The translations under genes were made by a program, and so were the position numbers. Positions 1 to 6,811 of a stretch of DNA of 17,455 bases are shown here, one piece after another (the first letter of the stretch is position 1; every line of letters begins with the position of its first letter). The stretch is from the NCBI GenBank assembly GCA_021647375.1, contig JAKIUV010000061.1:1-17455 (forward strand). Reading direction: 5' to 3'. The notes beneath the pieces are model-generated. The model worked only from the letters and a program-made list of their open reading frames with translations, was not told the origin of the DNA and searched no databases. Origin of the DNA: Robiginitomaculum sp. (lineage in GTDB: Bacteria; Pseudomonadota; Alphaproteobacteria; Caulobacterales; Maricaulaceae).

Positions 1-1
1 A

Positions 2-208
2 ATTCTCGACTCCCGCAAAACCGCCAACCCAAATCAGAAAAGCGCAGACAGCAAAGATGATGCCGCCAAGCTGTTTTCCGGCTGGATGTTCGCATCTAGC
101 CCAGCTCTATCGGCACTTGACCACCCGGTTTATGATATATGGGTGATTGATTGTTTGGCGCGACCAGCCCCGGATACTGCACTAGAAGGCCGGACGGATT
201 TCGAATAA
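2..208 (+). CDS. DUF2155 family protein, C-terminal part (5' end outside window)
   Basis: An open frame enters from the left edge and stops at TAA 206-208. It contains LFSGWMFASSPALSALDHPVYDIWVIDC (in pieces: FSGWMFASSPALSAL, then HPVYDIWVIDC), which I recognise as the conserved end of DUF2155, a small periplasmic/secreted alphaproteobacterial family without an assigned reaction. A 17-residue tail after the last Cys runs to the stop. It is convergent with aat, and its last 79 bp lie antisense to the aat 3' end, so the DUF2155 core YDIWVIDC is encoded opposite the Aat C-terminus. Neighbourhood of DUF2155 with aat/accC is common in alphaproteobacteria, which supports the call. The start and signal peptide are outside the window. 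Confidence 0.8.
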   Translation: MLDSRKTANPNQKSADSKDDAAKLFSGWMFASSPALSALDHPVYDIWVIDCLARPAPDTALEGRTDFE

Positions 209-822
209 TCCACATCCAAAAACCCGAAAGGTTCAAACTCACCAACCAGTTCCAAAGCCTTTCTCAAGCGCGCCTGATAGTTGTTCCGGCTAATTTCCAC
301 AGCGCCCAAGCTTAGCAAGTGCGGTGTGATAAACTGGGTATCGAGCAATTTAAATCCGCCCGTATTCAACCGCCCAACCAAATGTACCAGTGCCACTTTG
401 CTAGCATCGGTTTTGCGTGAAAACATACTTTCACCAAAGAAGGCTGCCCCCAGATGAACGCCGTACAAACCGCCGACTAGTTCTCCACCTTGCCAGCATT
501 CCACACTATGCGCCCGCCCCAGTTGGTGCAGTTCGGCATACAAATATTCAATGCCCGGATTAATCCATGTATCCTCACGCCCCGGCGCAGAGGCGGCGCA
601 GGCGGAAACCACACCCGAAAACGCCGTATTAACCCGGATTTCAAACACCCCTGCCCGCACGGTTTTAGCCAGAGATTTATTGATTTTAAGACCATCCAGC
701 GGAATAACCCCGCGCTCCTCAGGGTCAACAATGAACACATCATCACTATCGCGCGCTTCCGCCATAGGGAACACGCCAGTGGCATAAAGGTTGAGCAGGT
801 CAAGCGGGCCGAAACCACTCAT
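130..822 (-). CDS. aat: Leucyl/phenylalanyl-tRNA--protein transferase
   Basis: Cytoplasmic enzyme that moves Leu or Phe from aminoacyl-tRNA onto proteins with N-terminal Arg or Lys, marking them for ClpS/ClpAP degradation (N-end rule). The 230-aa product has the family landmarks: GVFPMAEA (16-23), REDTWI (82-87), LVGGLYGVHLGAAFFGESMFS (in the 116-135 region) and DTQF (161-164), all expected in the GNAT-like catalytic fold. Length is normal for the family. It is the last gene of the aroQ-accB-accC-aat operon, only 3 bp after accC. The extreme C-terminus QSITHIS resembles the QS-ISQTS-type ends I associate with other alphaproteobacterial Aat proteins, so the 79-bp antisense overlap with DUF2155 is unlikely to be a mere read-through of a lost stop. 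Confidence 0.97.
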   Translation of the reverse strand: MSGFGPLDLLNLYATGVFPMAEARDSDDVFIVDPEERGVIPLDGLKINKSLAKTVRAGVFEIRVNTAFSGVVSACAASAPGREDTWINPGIEYLYAELHQLGRAHSVECWQGGELVGGLYGVHLGAAFFGESMFSRKTDASKVALVHLVGRLNTGGFKLLDTQFITPHLLSLGAVEISRNNYQARLRKALELVGEFEPFGFLDVDYSKSVRPSSAVSGAGRAKQSITHIS

Positions 823-825
823 AAC

Positions 826-2178
826 CTAGGTGTCTTCTATTTGCTTTTCCAACCAAAGCTCCAGCCATTTAATGTCGTAATTGCCACTTAAAAAATCAGG
901 GTCGTCCATTAAATCTACGAAAAGCGGAATGGTGGTCTCGACGCCTGTTATGACGATTTCACCCAAGGCCCGGCGCAGGCGCATCAAAGCCCCCTCGCGG
1001 GTTTTGCCGTGAACGATGAGCTTTCCGATAAGGCTGTCATAATAAGGCGGTATGGAATAACCAGCATAAAGCGCGCTATCGAGACGAACATTTAGCCCGC
1101 CCGGCGCGTGAAATTCTTGCACCTTGCCTGGAGACGGCGCGAATGTACGAGCGTGTTCCGCATTGATCCGGCACTCGATAGAATGCCCTGAAAAGGTAAC
1201 GTCTTCCTGACTATAGCCCAACTCTTCCCCGGCGGCGACACGGATTTGCTCGCGCACCAAATCAATATCCGTGATCATTTCTGTAACCGGATGTTCGACC
1301 TGTAGCCTTGTGTTCATTTCAATGAAGAAAAACTCGCCGTTTTCATAAAGAAACTCAATGGTGCCAACGCCCCGATAGCCAATTTTCGCGATAGCAGCAC
1401 GGACAATTTCTCCGATGTCCGCCCGTTGTTTGTCGTCCAAGGCAGGCGATGGGGCTTCTTCCAAAATCTTTTGGTTGCGGCGCTGTAGCGAGCAATCCCG
1501 CTCTCCCAAATGCACGACATTGCCGTGGGTATCTGCAAGAACTTGCACTTCAATATGGCGCGGATTGCCAAGAAAGCGCTCAAGATAAACCGCCCCGTCC
1601 CCGAAAGCCGCCAGGGCTTCTTGCTTGGCTCCGTTAAAGCTTTCCTCCAAATCATCCGCCGTGGGGGCAAGCCGCATACCGCGCCCACCACCGCCTGCCG
1701 CCGCTTTGACCAGCAAGGGAAAGCCTACAGTTTTGGCAGATTTAACCGCGTCCTCCAAGGTCAAAACCTCGCCGTCCGAACCAGGCACAACCGGAATACC
1801 TACAGCCGCAACGGCAGATTTTGCGGCAATTTTATCGCCCATGAGCTTGATATGTGCGGCGCTTGGCCCGATGAAAATCATGTCGTGAGCTTCGACAATA
1901 TCGGCAAAACGAGCATTCTCGGACAAGAAGCCATAACCCGGATGCACGGCGTCTGCGCCTGTGATTTCACACGCCGCAATAATCGCCGGAATATTGAGAT
2001 AACTTTCCGCAGATGAATTGGGGCCAATACACACGCTTTCGTCGGCCAAACGTACATGCATAGCATCGCGGTCAGCTTCGGAATGCACGGCAACAGTGGC
2101 AATACCCATTTCCTTACAAGCACGGTGAATGCGCAGAGCAATCTCGCCCCTATTGGCAATAAGAACTTTTTTAATCAT
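826..2178 (-). CDS. accC: Acetyl-CoA carboxylase, biotin carboxylase subunit
   Basis: Carboxylates the biotin on AccB using ATP and bicarbonate, the first half-reaction of acetyl-CoA carboxylase and the committed step of fatty acid synthesis. The 450 aa show the N-terminal preATP-grasp segment (IANRGEIALRI, 7-17), HPGYGFLSEN (79-88), the glycine-rich ATP loop GGGGRGMR (162-169), the K238/E-rich region around RRNQKILEEAP (233-243) and the catalytic EMNTRLQVEH (287-296), in the expected order and full length. The ATG shares four bases (ATGA) with the accB stop, so translation is probably coupled to accB. The frame is intact. Confidence 0.98.
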   Translation of the reverse strand: MIKKVLIANRGEIALRIHRACKEMGIATVAVHSEADRDAMHVRLADESVCIGPNSSAESYLNIPAIIAACEITGADAVHPGYGFLSENARFADIVEAHDMIFIGPSAAHIKLMGDKIAAKSAVAAVGIPVVPGSDGEVLTLEDAVKSAKTVGFPLLVKAAAGGGGRGMRLAPTADDLEESFNGAKQEALAAFGDGAVYLERFLGNPRHIEVQVLADTHGNVVHLGERDCSLQRRNQKILEEAPSPALDDKQRADIGEIVRAAIAKIGYRGVGTIEFLYENGEFFFIEMNTRLQVEHPVTEMITDIDLVREQIRVAAGEELGYSQEDVTFSGHSIECRINAEHARTFAPSPGKVQEFHAPGGLNVRLDSALYAGYSIPPYYDSLIGKLIVHGKTREGALMRLRRALGEIVITGVETTIPLFVDLMDDPDFLSGNYDIKWLELWLEKQIEDT

Positions 2179-2648
2179 GATATAACAAGCAAGGCTTCGC
2201 CGAATTCAACTGGCTGTCCGTCTTCAACCAAGATTTTTGTCACTGTCCCCGAACTTGTCGCTTTGATCGGATTAAAGGTTTTCATAGCCTCGACAAGCAA
2301 AACTGTATCGCCTTCTTTAACGCTATCGCCAACTTTGAAAAACGGGTCTGCATCCGGGTTAGAGCGCAAATACACCGTGCCGACCATTGGCGAGGTCACG
2401 GCTCCTGCCTCGTCTGCTGGGTTCGTGTCTGCTGTGATTTCAGCAGCTACAGGGGCGGCTATGACTGGTGCCGCTGCGGGCGCAACGGCAGCCATGGGCA
2501 CAGCGCCCGTGAGTTGGCGCGTCACCCGTAGGCGCAAATCGCCTTTTTCCATTTCGATTTCGCTGAGGTTTTCAGCATCGAGAATTTTGGCCAATTCCCT
2601 GATCAATTTGGTTTCAGGGGAGCGACTTGTTGTCGGTTTTTTTGCCAT
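2175..2648 (-). CDS. accB: Acetyl-CoA carboxylase biotin carboxyl carrier protein
   Basis: Carries the biotin that shuttles CO2 from AccC to the carboxyltransferase AccAD. The 157-aa protein has an N-terminal dimerisation region (about 1-48), a flexible Ala/Pro/Val-rich linker (about 49-85) and a C-terminal biotinyl domain (about 86-157) with the motif EAMKTF; K123 is the expected biotinylation site. The thumb-type sequence between SPMVGTVYL and VEAM is typical of AccB. An AGGA Shine-Dalgarno lies about 8 bases before the ATG. It follows aroQ by 33 bp and overlaps accC by 4 bp. Confidence 0.98.
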   Translation of the reverse strand: MAKKPTTSRSPETKLIRELAKILDAENLSEIEMEKGDLRLRVTRQLTGAVPMAAVAPAAAPVIAAPVAAEITADTNPADEAGAVTSPMVGTVYLRSNPDADPFFKVGDSVKEGDTVLLVEAMKTFNPIKATSSGTVTKILVEDGQPVEFGEALLVIS

Positions 2649-2681
2649 TTGAATATCCTATATGGTTCTAGGTGTGTGTGG

Positions 2682-3119
2682 TTATTTCAAGCTATCTATC
2701 GCAGCATCTATTGCCAGTAAATAGCTATTCGTGCCGAAACCGCTGATACTGCCTGTGGCCACAGGTGCTATGAAAGATTGTTGCCGAAACGATTCTCGGG
2801 ATGCGGGTTGGGAAATGTGGACTTCGATCACTGGAATGCTGAGAGTTTTCAGGCCATCATATATGGCGACCGAAGTATGGGTATAGGCGGCGGCATTAAT
2901 AAGAACGGCGACCCCATCTTTGCCAGCGCGCTGTATCTGGTCAACAATTTCGCCCTCAATATTACTTTGATGAAACGACAAGCCGTACCCAGCCGCTTTG
3001 CATTTCTCCGCACAAGCGTCTTCAATATCAGTCAAAGTCGCCGCGCCGTAGATTTCAGGTTCCCGTGTTCCCAGCAAATTGAGATTCGGGCCATTGAGAA
3101 TATATATGGTTTTAATCAT
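2682..3119 (-). CDS. aroQ: Type II 3-dehydroquinate dehydratase
   Basis: Converts 3-dehydroquinate to 3-dehydroshikimate, third step of the shikimate pathway, as a dodecameric cytoplasmic enzyme. The 145 aa open with ILNGPNLNLLGTREPEIYG, giving the catalytic Arg19 and Tyr24 of the mobile lid, Asn75 in INAAAYTHTS, and the general-acid His101 in EVHIS. The usual family signature after the His is H-[IL]-S-N; here residue 104 is Gln (HISQPASRESFR), a mild departure. It is the first gene of the aroQ-accB-accC-aat operon; an AAGGG sits just before the ATG. The start is divergent from thiS with 68 bp between. Confidence 0.97.
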   Translation of the reverse strand: MIKTIYILNGPNLNLLGTREPEIYGAATLTDIEDACAEKCKAAGYGLSFHQSNIEGEIVDQIQRAGKDGVAVLINAAAYTHTSVAIYDGLKTLSIPVIEVHISQPASRESFRQQSFIAPVATGSISGFGTNSYLLAIDAAIDSLK

Positions 3120-3187
3120 TGTATCCCTTTCAAGCCGAAGTTAATAGCAAGGCTAGCACGGTTGGCAAACCTTTATTTGAGATAGAC

Positions 3188-3391
3188 ATGAAGCTTATTA
3201 TTAACGGCGAAACATATGCTGAACTGAAGGCGGATATGAGCGTGCTAGATTTGTTGACATACCTCAATTTACCCAAGGCAAAAATCGCGGTTGAGTGCAA
3301 CAAAGAAATCGTACCAAAATCAGGGTATAAAACCGTGCTTTTACGAGACGGCGATGTACTAGAAATTATTACATTTATTGGAGGTGGCTGA
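3188..3391 (+). CDS. thiS: Sulfur carrier protein ThiS
   Basis: Ubiquitin-like carrier whose C-terminal thiocarboxylate donates sulfur to ThiG during thiazole formation. From the ATG at 3188 the product is 67 aa beginning MKLIINGE and ending TFIGGG with the essential terminal Gly-Gly, which is the usual length. The frame remains open upstream to an ATG at 3119, but that start would add 23 residues not seen in ThiS and would overlap the aroQ start codon, so I prefer 3188. The stop overlaps the thiG ATG by one base (TGATG). No adenylyltransferase ThiF, ThiO/ThiH or ThiE is in the window. Confidence 0.93.
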   Translation: MKLIINGETYAELKADMSVLDLLTYLNLPKAKIAVECNKEIVPKSGYKTVLLRDGDVLEIITFIGGG

Positions 3392-4170
3392 TGGCTACGG
3401 ATACGGACAGATTGGTGATTGCCGGGCATGAATTTTCTTCGCGGCTTATCATTGGTACGGGTAAATACGAGACCTATCAACAAAACGCCGACGCCCTCGC
3501 CGCGTCCGGCGCAGAGATTGTCACCGTTGCGGTTAGACGCGTGAACCTCACCAACCCTAACGAGCCGCTCTTGGTGGATTTCATTGACCCGAAAAAGACG
3601 GTTTATTTGCCCAATACGGCGGGATGTTTTACGGGCGAAGACGCGGTGCGGACACTCCGATTGGCTCGCGAAGCGGGGGGCTGGGATTTGGTCAAATTGG
3701 AAGTCCTGTCCGACCCAAAACATCTTTACCCCGATATGGAAGAGACAATGCGGGCGGCTAAACTCCTGATCGCGGACGGTTTCGAGGTCATGGTCTATTG
3801 TTCAGATGACCCCGTATTTGCCCGCAAATTAGAGGATTTGGGCTGTGCCGCCATCATGCCTTTAGGGGCGCCCATAGGTTCAGGCCTTGGTATCCAGAAC
3901 CAGGTCAATATCCGCCTCATCGTCGAGCAAACCAGCGTCCCGGTTATCGTGGACGCAGGTGTCGGTACGGCATCAGACGCGGCTATCGCCATGGAGCTTG
4001 GCTGCGACGGTGTGTTGATGAACACGGCCATAGCCGAAGCTAAAGATCCGATCCTCATGGCCAAAGCCATGAAACACGCAGTCAAAGCTGGCCGCCAAGC
4101 TTACCTGGCAGGCCGTATGCCGCGCAAAAAATACGCAGACCCAAGCTCTCCGCTTGCAGGATTGATATAG
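3391..4170 (+). CDS. thiG: Thiazole synthase
   Basis: Forms the thiamine thiazole phosphate from 1-deoxy-D-xylulose 5-phosphate, ThiS thiocarboxylate and dehydroglycine. The 259-aa protein is a TIM-barrel with GTGKY (22-26), NTAGC (75-79), the Schiff-base Lys102 in DLVKLEVL, and PLGAPIGSG plus the C-terminal PVIVDAGVGTASDAA phosphate-binding region. It overlaps thiS by one base and its Shine-Dalgarno (GGAGGT, 3379-3384) lies inside the last thiS codons, so the two are translationally linked. A palindromic T-rich terminator begins four bases after the stop. Confidence 0.97.
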   Translation: MATDTDRLVIAGHEFSSRLIIGTGKYETYQQNADALAASGAEIVTVAVRRVNLTNPNEPLLVDFIDPKKTVYLPNTAGCFTGEDAVRTLRLAREAGGWDLVKLEVLSDPKHLYPDMEETMRAAKLLIADGFEVMVYCSDDPVFARKLEDLGCAAIMPLGAPIGSGLGIQNQVNIRLIVEQTSVPVIVDAGVGTASDAAIAMELGCDGVLMNTAIAEAKDPILMAKAMKHAVKAGRQAYLAGRMPRKKYADPSSPLAGLI

Positions 4171-4487
4171 AACAAATGCTCTAGAGCATTTTTTCTTATA
4201 TTGGAACCACTTTGATGGGATGAGATTTGTTTTTTGGCAAGGCGCTGCTCGCAGAGCGGGGCTATAGCCCCGGTCAAGAGCAGCAACGCTGTCCAAAAAG
4301 CAAAGATCGCCCAAGCAACACCTAAGTCATTGATATATAATTACTTTAAATCCGGTCACTTGCTTTTGTGCCGTGAATGCGTCGCTGTCTCCTAACGGTG
4401 CTAAGGCACCGCGTCGGAAACAGCTCCTATTCACGGACGCAAAATCAAGCGCTCAAAATGAATCCAATATAAGAACAAATGCTCTAG
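4171..4487. repeat. Palindromic repeat element with inverted ends between thiG and the dsbA-like gene
   Basis: This 317-bp stretch has no convincing gene. Its ends are inverted copies of each other: 4183-4215 (starting AGAGCATTTTTTCTTATATT) matches the reverse complement of 4453-4485 at 29 of 33 positions by my alignment. Inside are two further hairpin-forming regions: 4223-4308, centred on the perfect palindrome GGGGCTATAGCCCC (4258-4271), and 4371-4436, with arms CCGTGAAT/ATTCACGG and an inner stem CGGTGC-TAAG-GCACCG. The element fits exactly between the stop codons of two convergent genes. The outline is that of a MITE-like or composite REP-like element; 'TCTAGAGCAT' repeats are, as I recall, widespread in alphaproteobacteria. 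No transposase is present. Confidence 0.7.
4174..4194. terminator. Palindromic terminator after thiG
   Basis: An 18-base perfect palindrome AAATGCTCTAGAGCATTT (4174-4191) is continued by a run of T (4189-4194), the form of a Rho-independent terminator for thiG. It is also the outer end of the repeat element at 4171-4487, so termination may be a by-product of the repeat. The T run is on the thiG side. Confidence 0.65.
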
Positions 4488-5225
4488 CTACTCCGCCAAA
4501 GCCTCATCAAGCAGGGCTTGCAAAGCAAGCGTATTGCCGCTGGCCAAGAATTTGTCGTTGATCACAAAGAACGGGGTTCCGGTTAAGCCAGGAATGCGCG
4601 ATGCTAGATACATGGCGTCTTCTAATTGCTCGTCCAATTTTGGGTCAGCCATATCTTTCTTGAATTTGCTCATATTCAGACCGATTTTAACGGCGGCAGA
4701 GTTGATGAACTTTTCGTTGAGCGCTGTGCCGTCCATGAGAGCAAAATGCATTTCCATATATTTGCCTTGCTCTTTAGCCGCCAATGCGGCTTTCGCAGCG
4801 TTGCGCGAAGTTTTTGTGCGGCGCTCCAATATGGGCAGTTCTTTAAATACTACCCGCACATCGGCAGGGTATTTTTTTATTACACTTTGCACCCACGCCG
4901 TAGATTGTTTGCAAAACGAACAATTATAATCAAAAAATTCCACCATAGTGACTTTGGCATCATTAGCGCCAATTGAAAAATCACGCTTGTCTTTACGCAG
5001 TTCTTTGGCCACCGCCACGATAGATTGGCGGTTCCGTTTTTCGTCCAATAACACCAATGCCTGTTCGATAACTTCCGGGTTTTCCAGAAGATAGGCGCGC
5101 ACGATTTGTTCAATCTCTGCCTTGTTAGCAGGCGCAGCATTTTGCTGTGCTTCAGCACATCCCGCCAATGAGGAAAACATGAGTGTAGCCGTTAAAACAG
5201 TCGTAGTTTTTAGTTTCGTAAACAT
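4488..5225 (-). CDS. DsbA-family thiol:disulfide oxidoreductase, predicted lipoprotein
   Basis: Periplasmic thioredoxin-fold protein of the DsbA/Com1/ScsC type that introduces or isomerises disulfides. The 245 aa start with a signal sequence ending in a lipobox-like L20-A-G-C23, so it may be a lipoprotein; cleavage by signal peptidase I after AEA is the alternative. Residues about 36-60 (EIEQIVRAYLLENPEVIEQA) look like the small N-terminal helical domain found in ScsC-type proteins. The thioredoxin fold carries the active site C102-S-F-C105 and the cis-proline loop T217-P218. GGAAG precedes the ATG by 7 bases. It follows the M48 protease gene by 83 bp on the same strand, consistent with shared envelope quality control. 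Confidence 0.9.
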   Translation of the reverse strand: MFTKLKTTTVLTATLMFSSLAGCAEAQQNAAPANKAEIEQIVRAYLLENPEVIEQALVLLDEKRNRQSIVAVAKELRKDKRDFSIGANDAKVTMVEFFDYNCSFCKQSTAWVQSVIKKYPADVRVVFKELPILERRTKTSRNAAKAALAAKEQGKYMEMHFALMDGTALNEKFINSAAVKIGLNMSKFKKDMADPKLDEQLEDAMYLASRIPGLTGTPFFVINDKFLASGNTLALQALLDEALAE

Positions 5226-5308
5226 AAGATTTCTTCCGTGATTTTGTTTTTATATTTATAGGATTGATTAGCAGGTTTGCATTTATCTTCCAGCATATTC
5301 GCCATTTA

Positions 5309-6667
5309 TCAACGGCGGTTTTTACGCTTGGCAAGCTGGGTTTCGGCAATCACAATAATGTCGCTGGCGCGGCGCCATTGGGCGCGGTGCGGCGCAAGCC
5401 CTTCTTGTTGCGCACGTAGAGCAAAAGACTTGGCACGTTGGTAATCATGACGGGCAAAAGCTTGCTCGGCAATGGCATAACGCGCCAATGCAGGTTGGTC
5501 TTTGCGGTCATATCCCTGGGACAATTGATACCAGGCAAAGCCGTTTGTGTTTTCTTTTTGCAATGCTGATTTCAGCATTTTTATAGCTTCATCAATGCTA
5601 TCAGGCGTATCTTTCTCGATCAAAGCTTGGCCGAGCGCAATCTGAAGCAATGGTGCAGAAGGTTTGAGCCGTACCGCCTCACGAAGCGGGGCAATTGCCA
5701 ACGCACCCTTGCCGCTCTCATAGAGCATCTGCCCTTTTAGTTCAAAAAAGTAGGGGTTGGTTGGCTCTTCCTCTATCAAACTGTTGATTTCCCTAAGCGC
5801 GCTCTTCAAATCAGCGGCCCGGTAATGGGCAACTGCTCGGGCATACCTACCAGGCTTGCTGGTATCGCTTTCCGGGTATTTGGAAAATACTGTTTGGGGG
5901 GCATCAATAAAACCGATCAACTTGGCATGAGCCATAATCAGCGCTTGTATCTCTTCGTCGGTATCCTTGACGTTTTTATAAGGGCTTTCCTCGACAATTT
6001 CGCGCAAATGATTAATCCGGTCACTGGACAAGGGATGACCCCGGAAATAAGGATTTCTACGGGCATTGGACAGCAGTTCTTGGTAGCGGAACCTTTCAAA
6101 GAAAATCACCAAACCCTCCGCAGATTGCCCGGTTGTCTCCAAATATTTTGCGGCTGCCTGATCAGCTGACGCTTCGCTAATACGCGAATGTGCAAGCACC
6201 TCAATCATACCAAACTGTTGCGAACCCGCCAAAATAGCTGCGCCCGCTCCCCCCTCGCCTGCCAAAATTGCCGCAAGACCAAGACCTGCGGCTATTAACA
6301 TAGCCCCATAAGCACTTTTATTACCTTGGTCGCGGCGCACAAGATGTCCGGCAGCGATATGCCCTGCTTCGTGGGCAAGCACACCTTTAAGCTGGTTAGG
6401 CGTTTCGGCTTCTAGGATAAGCCCAGTATGAACAAAAATGTTCTGCCCCCGGGTGACGAATGCGTTCAAGGATGGGTCATTGACCAAATAAAGATCAACA
6501 CTGGAGCTTTGCAAATTAGCCGCCCGCAATATCGGGTCGGTGTAATTACGCAGAGTTTCCTCAATTTCCGTATCGCGGATAAGGGATTGTGCGGATGCGG
6601 AAACCGACAACAATCCGATCATCAAAACTGTGATGATTTTAAATAATATAGATTTCAAACGCGTCAC
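5309..6667 (-). CDS. M48 family metalloprotease with TPR-like C-terminal domain (BepA-like)
   Basis: Periplasmic zinc peptidase of the BepA/LoiP group, which degrades or assists misassembled outer-membrane proteins. I chose the GTG at 6665-6667 because GGAAAG lies 5 bases upstream and it gives a clean signal peptide (MTRLKS, hydrophobic core, cleavage near ASA-Q27). The longer form starts with TTG at 6697 and adds ten residues. In the 452-aa form, zinc ligands are H99 and H103 in HEAGH and E165 in the ISEASAD segment; H210 in RGHPLSSDR matches the extra His known in BepA. A Gly/Ala-rich hydrophobic segment (about 121-149) and TPR-like helices (about 265-440) follow. It is upstream of the dsbA-like gene. 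Confidence 0.93.
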   Translation of the reverse strand: MTRLKSILFKIITVLMIGLLSVSASAQSLIRDTEIEETLRNYTDPILRAANLQSSSVDLYLVNDPSLNAFVTRGQNIFVHTGLILEAETPNQLKGVLAHEAGHIAAGHLVRRDQGNKSAYGAMLIAAGLGLAAILAGEGGAGAAILAGSQQFGMIEVLAHSRISEASADQAAAKYLETTGQSAEGLVIFFERFRYQELLSNARRNPYFRGHPLSSDRINHLREIVEESPYKNVKDTDEEIQALIMAHAKLIGFIDAPQTVFSKYPESDTSKPGRYARAVAHYRAADLKSALREINSLIEEEPTNPYFFELKGQMLYESGKGALAIAPLREAVRLKPSAPLLQIALGQALIEKDTPDSIDEAIKMLKSALQKENTNGFAWYQLSQGYDRKDQPALARYAIAEQAFARHDYQRAKSFALRAQQEGLAPHRAQWRRASDIIVIAETQLAKRKNRR

Positions 6668-6717
6668 AAAGCTTTCCAATTGCCAAACTAATGTCAAATA
6701 TATACCCGATATGGTTT

Positions 6718-6723
6718 ATTATA
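6718..6723 (-). promoter_or_regulatory. Candidate -10 box for the M48 protease gene
   Basis: On the minus strand a perfect TATAAT lies 51 bases upstream of the GTG start at 6667. The corresponding -35 region (about 6741-6746) matches the consensus poorly. The leader would be about 44 bases. A dksA transcript could also read through, since dksA is upstream on the same strand with no obvious T-rich terminator between. Confidence 0.4.
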
Positions 6724-6811
6724 CCAGAAAATACCACATCACAAACACGTTAGCCCATCAAATAGGCCAGACAAGTTACCATGCTGTTAGAAAACTGCAC
6801 ATAAATGTGGT

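Noticed and set aside
3120..3187. TPP riboswitch before thiS
   Set aside because: Only 68 bp separate thiS from aroQ, and I do not see the conserved THI-box elements; too short for a full aptamer unless it overlaps aroQ.
3119..3187. Upstream ATG for thiS giving a 90-aa product
   Set aside because: The extra 23 residues are not part of ThiS, and the start would share bases with the aroQ start codon.
3130..3723. Long minus-strand frame opposite thiS-thiG
   Set aside because: Antisense shadow of two well-supported genes; composition is not that of a known family.
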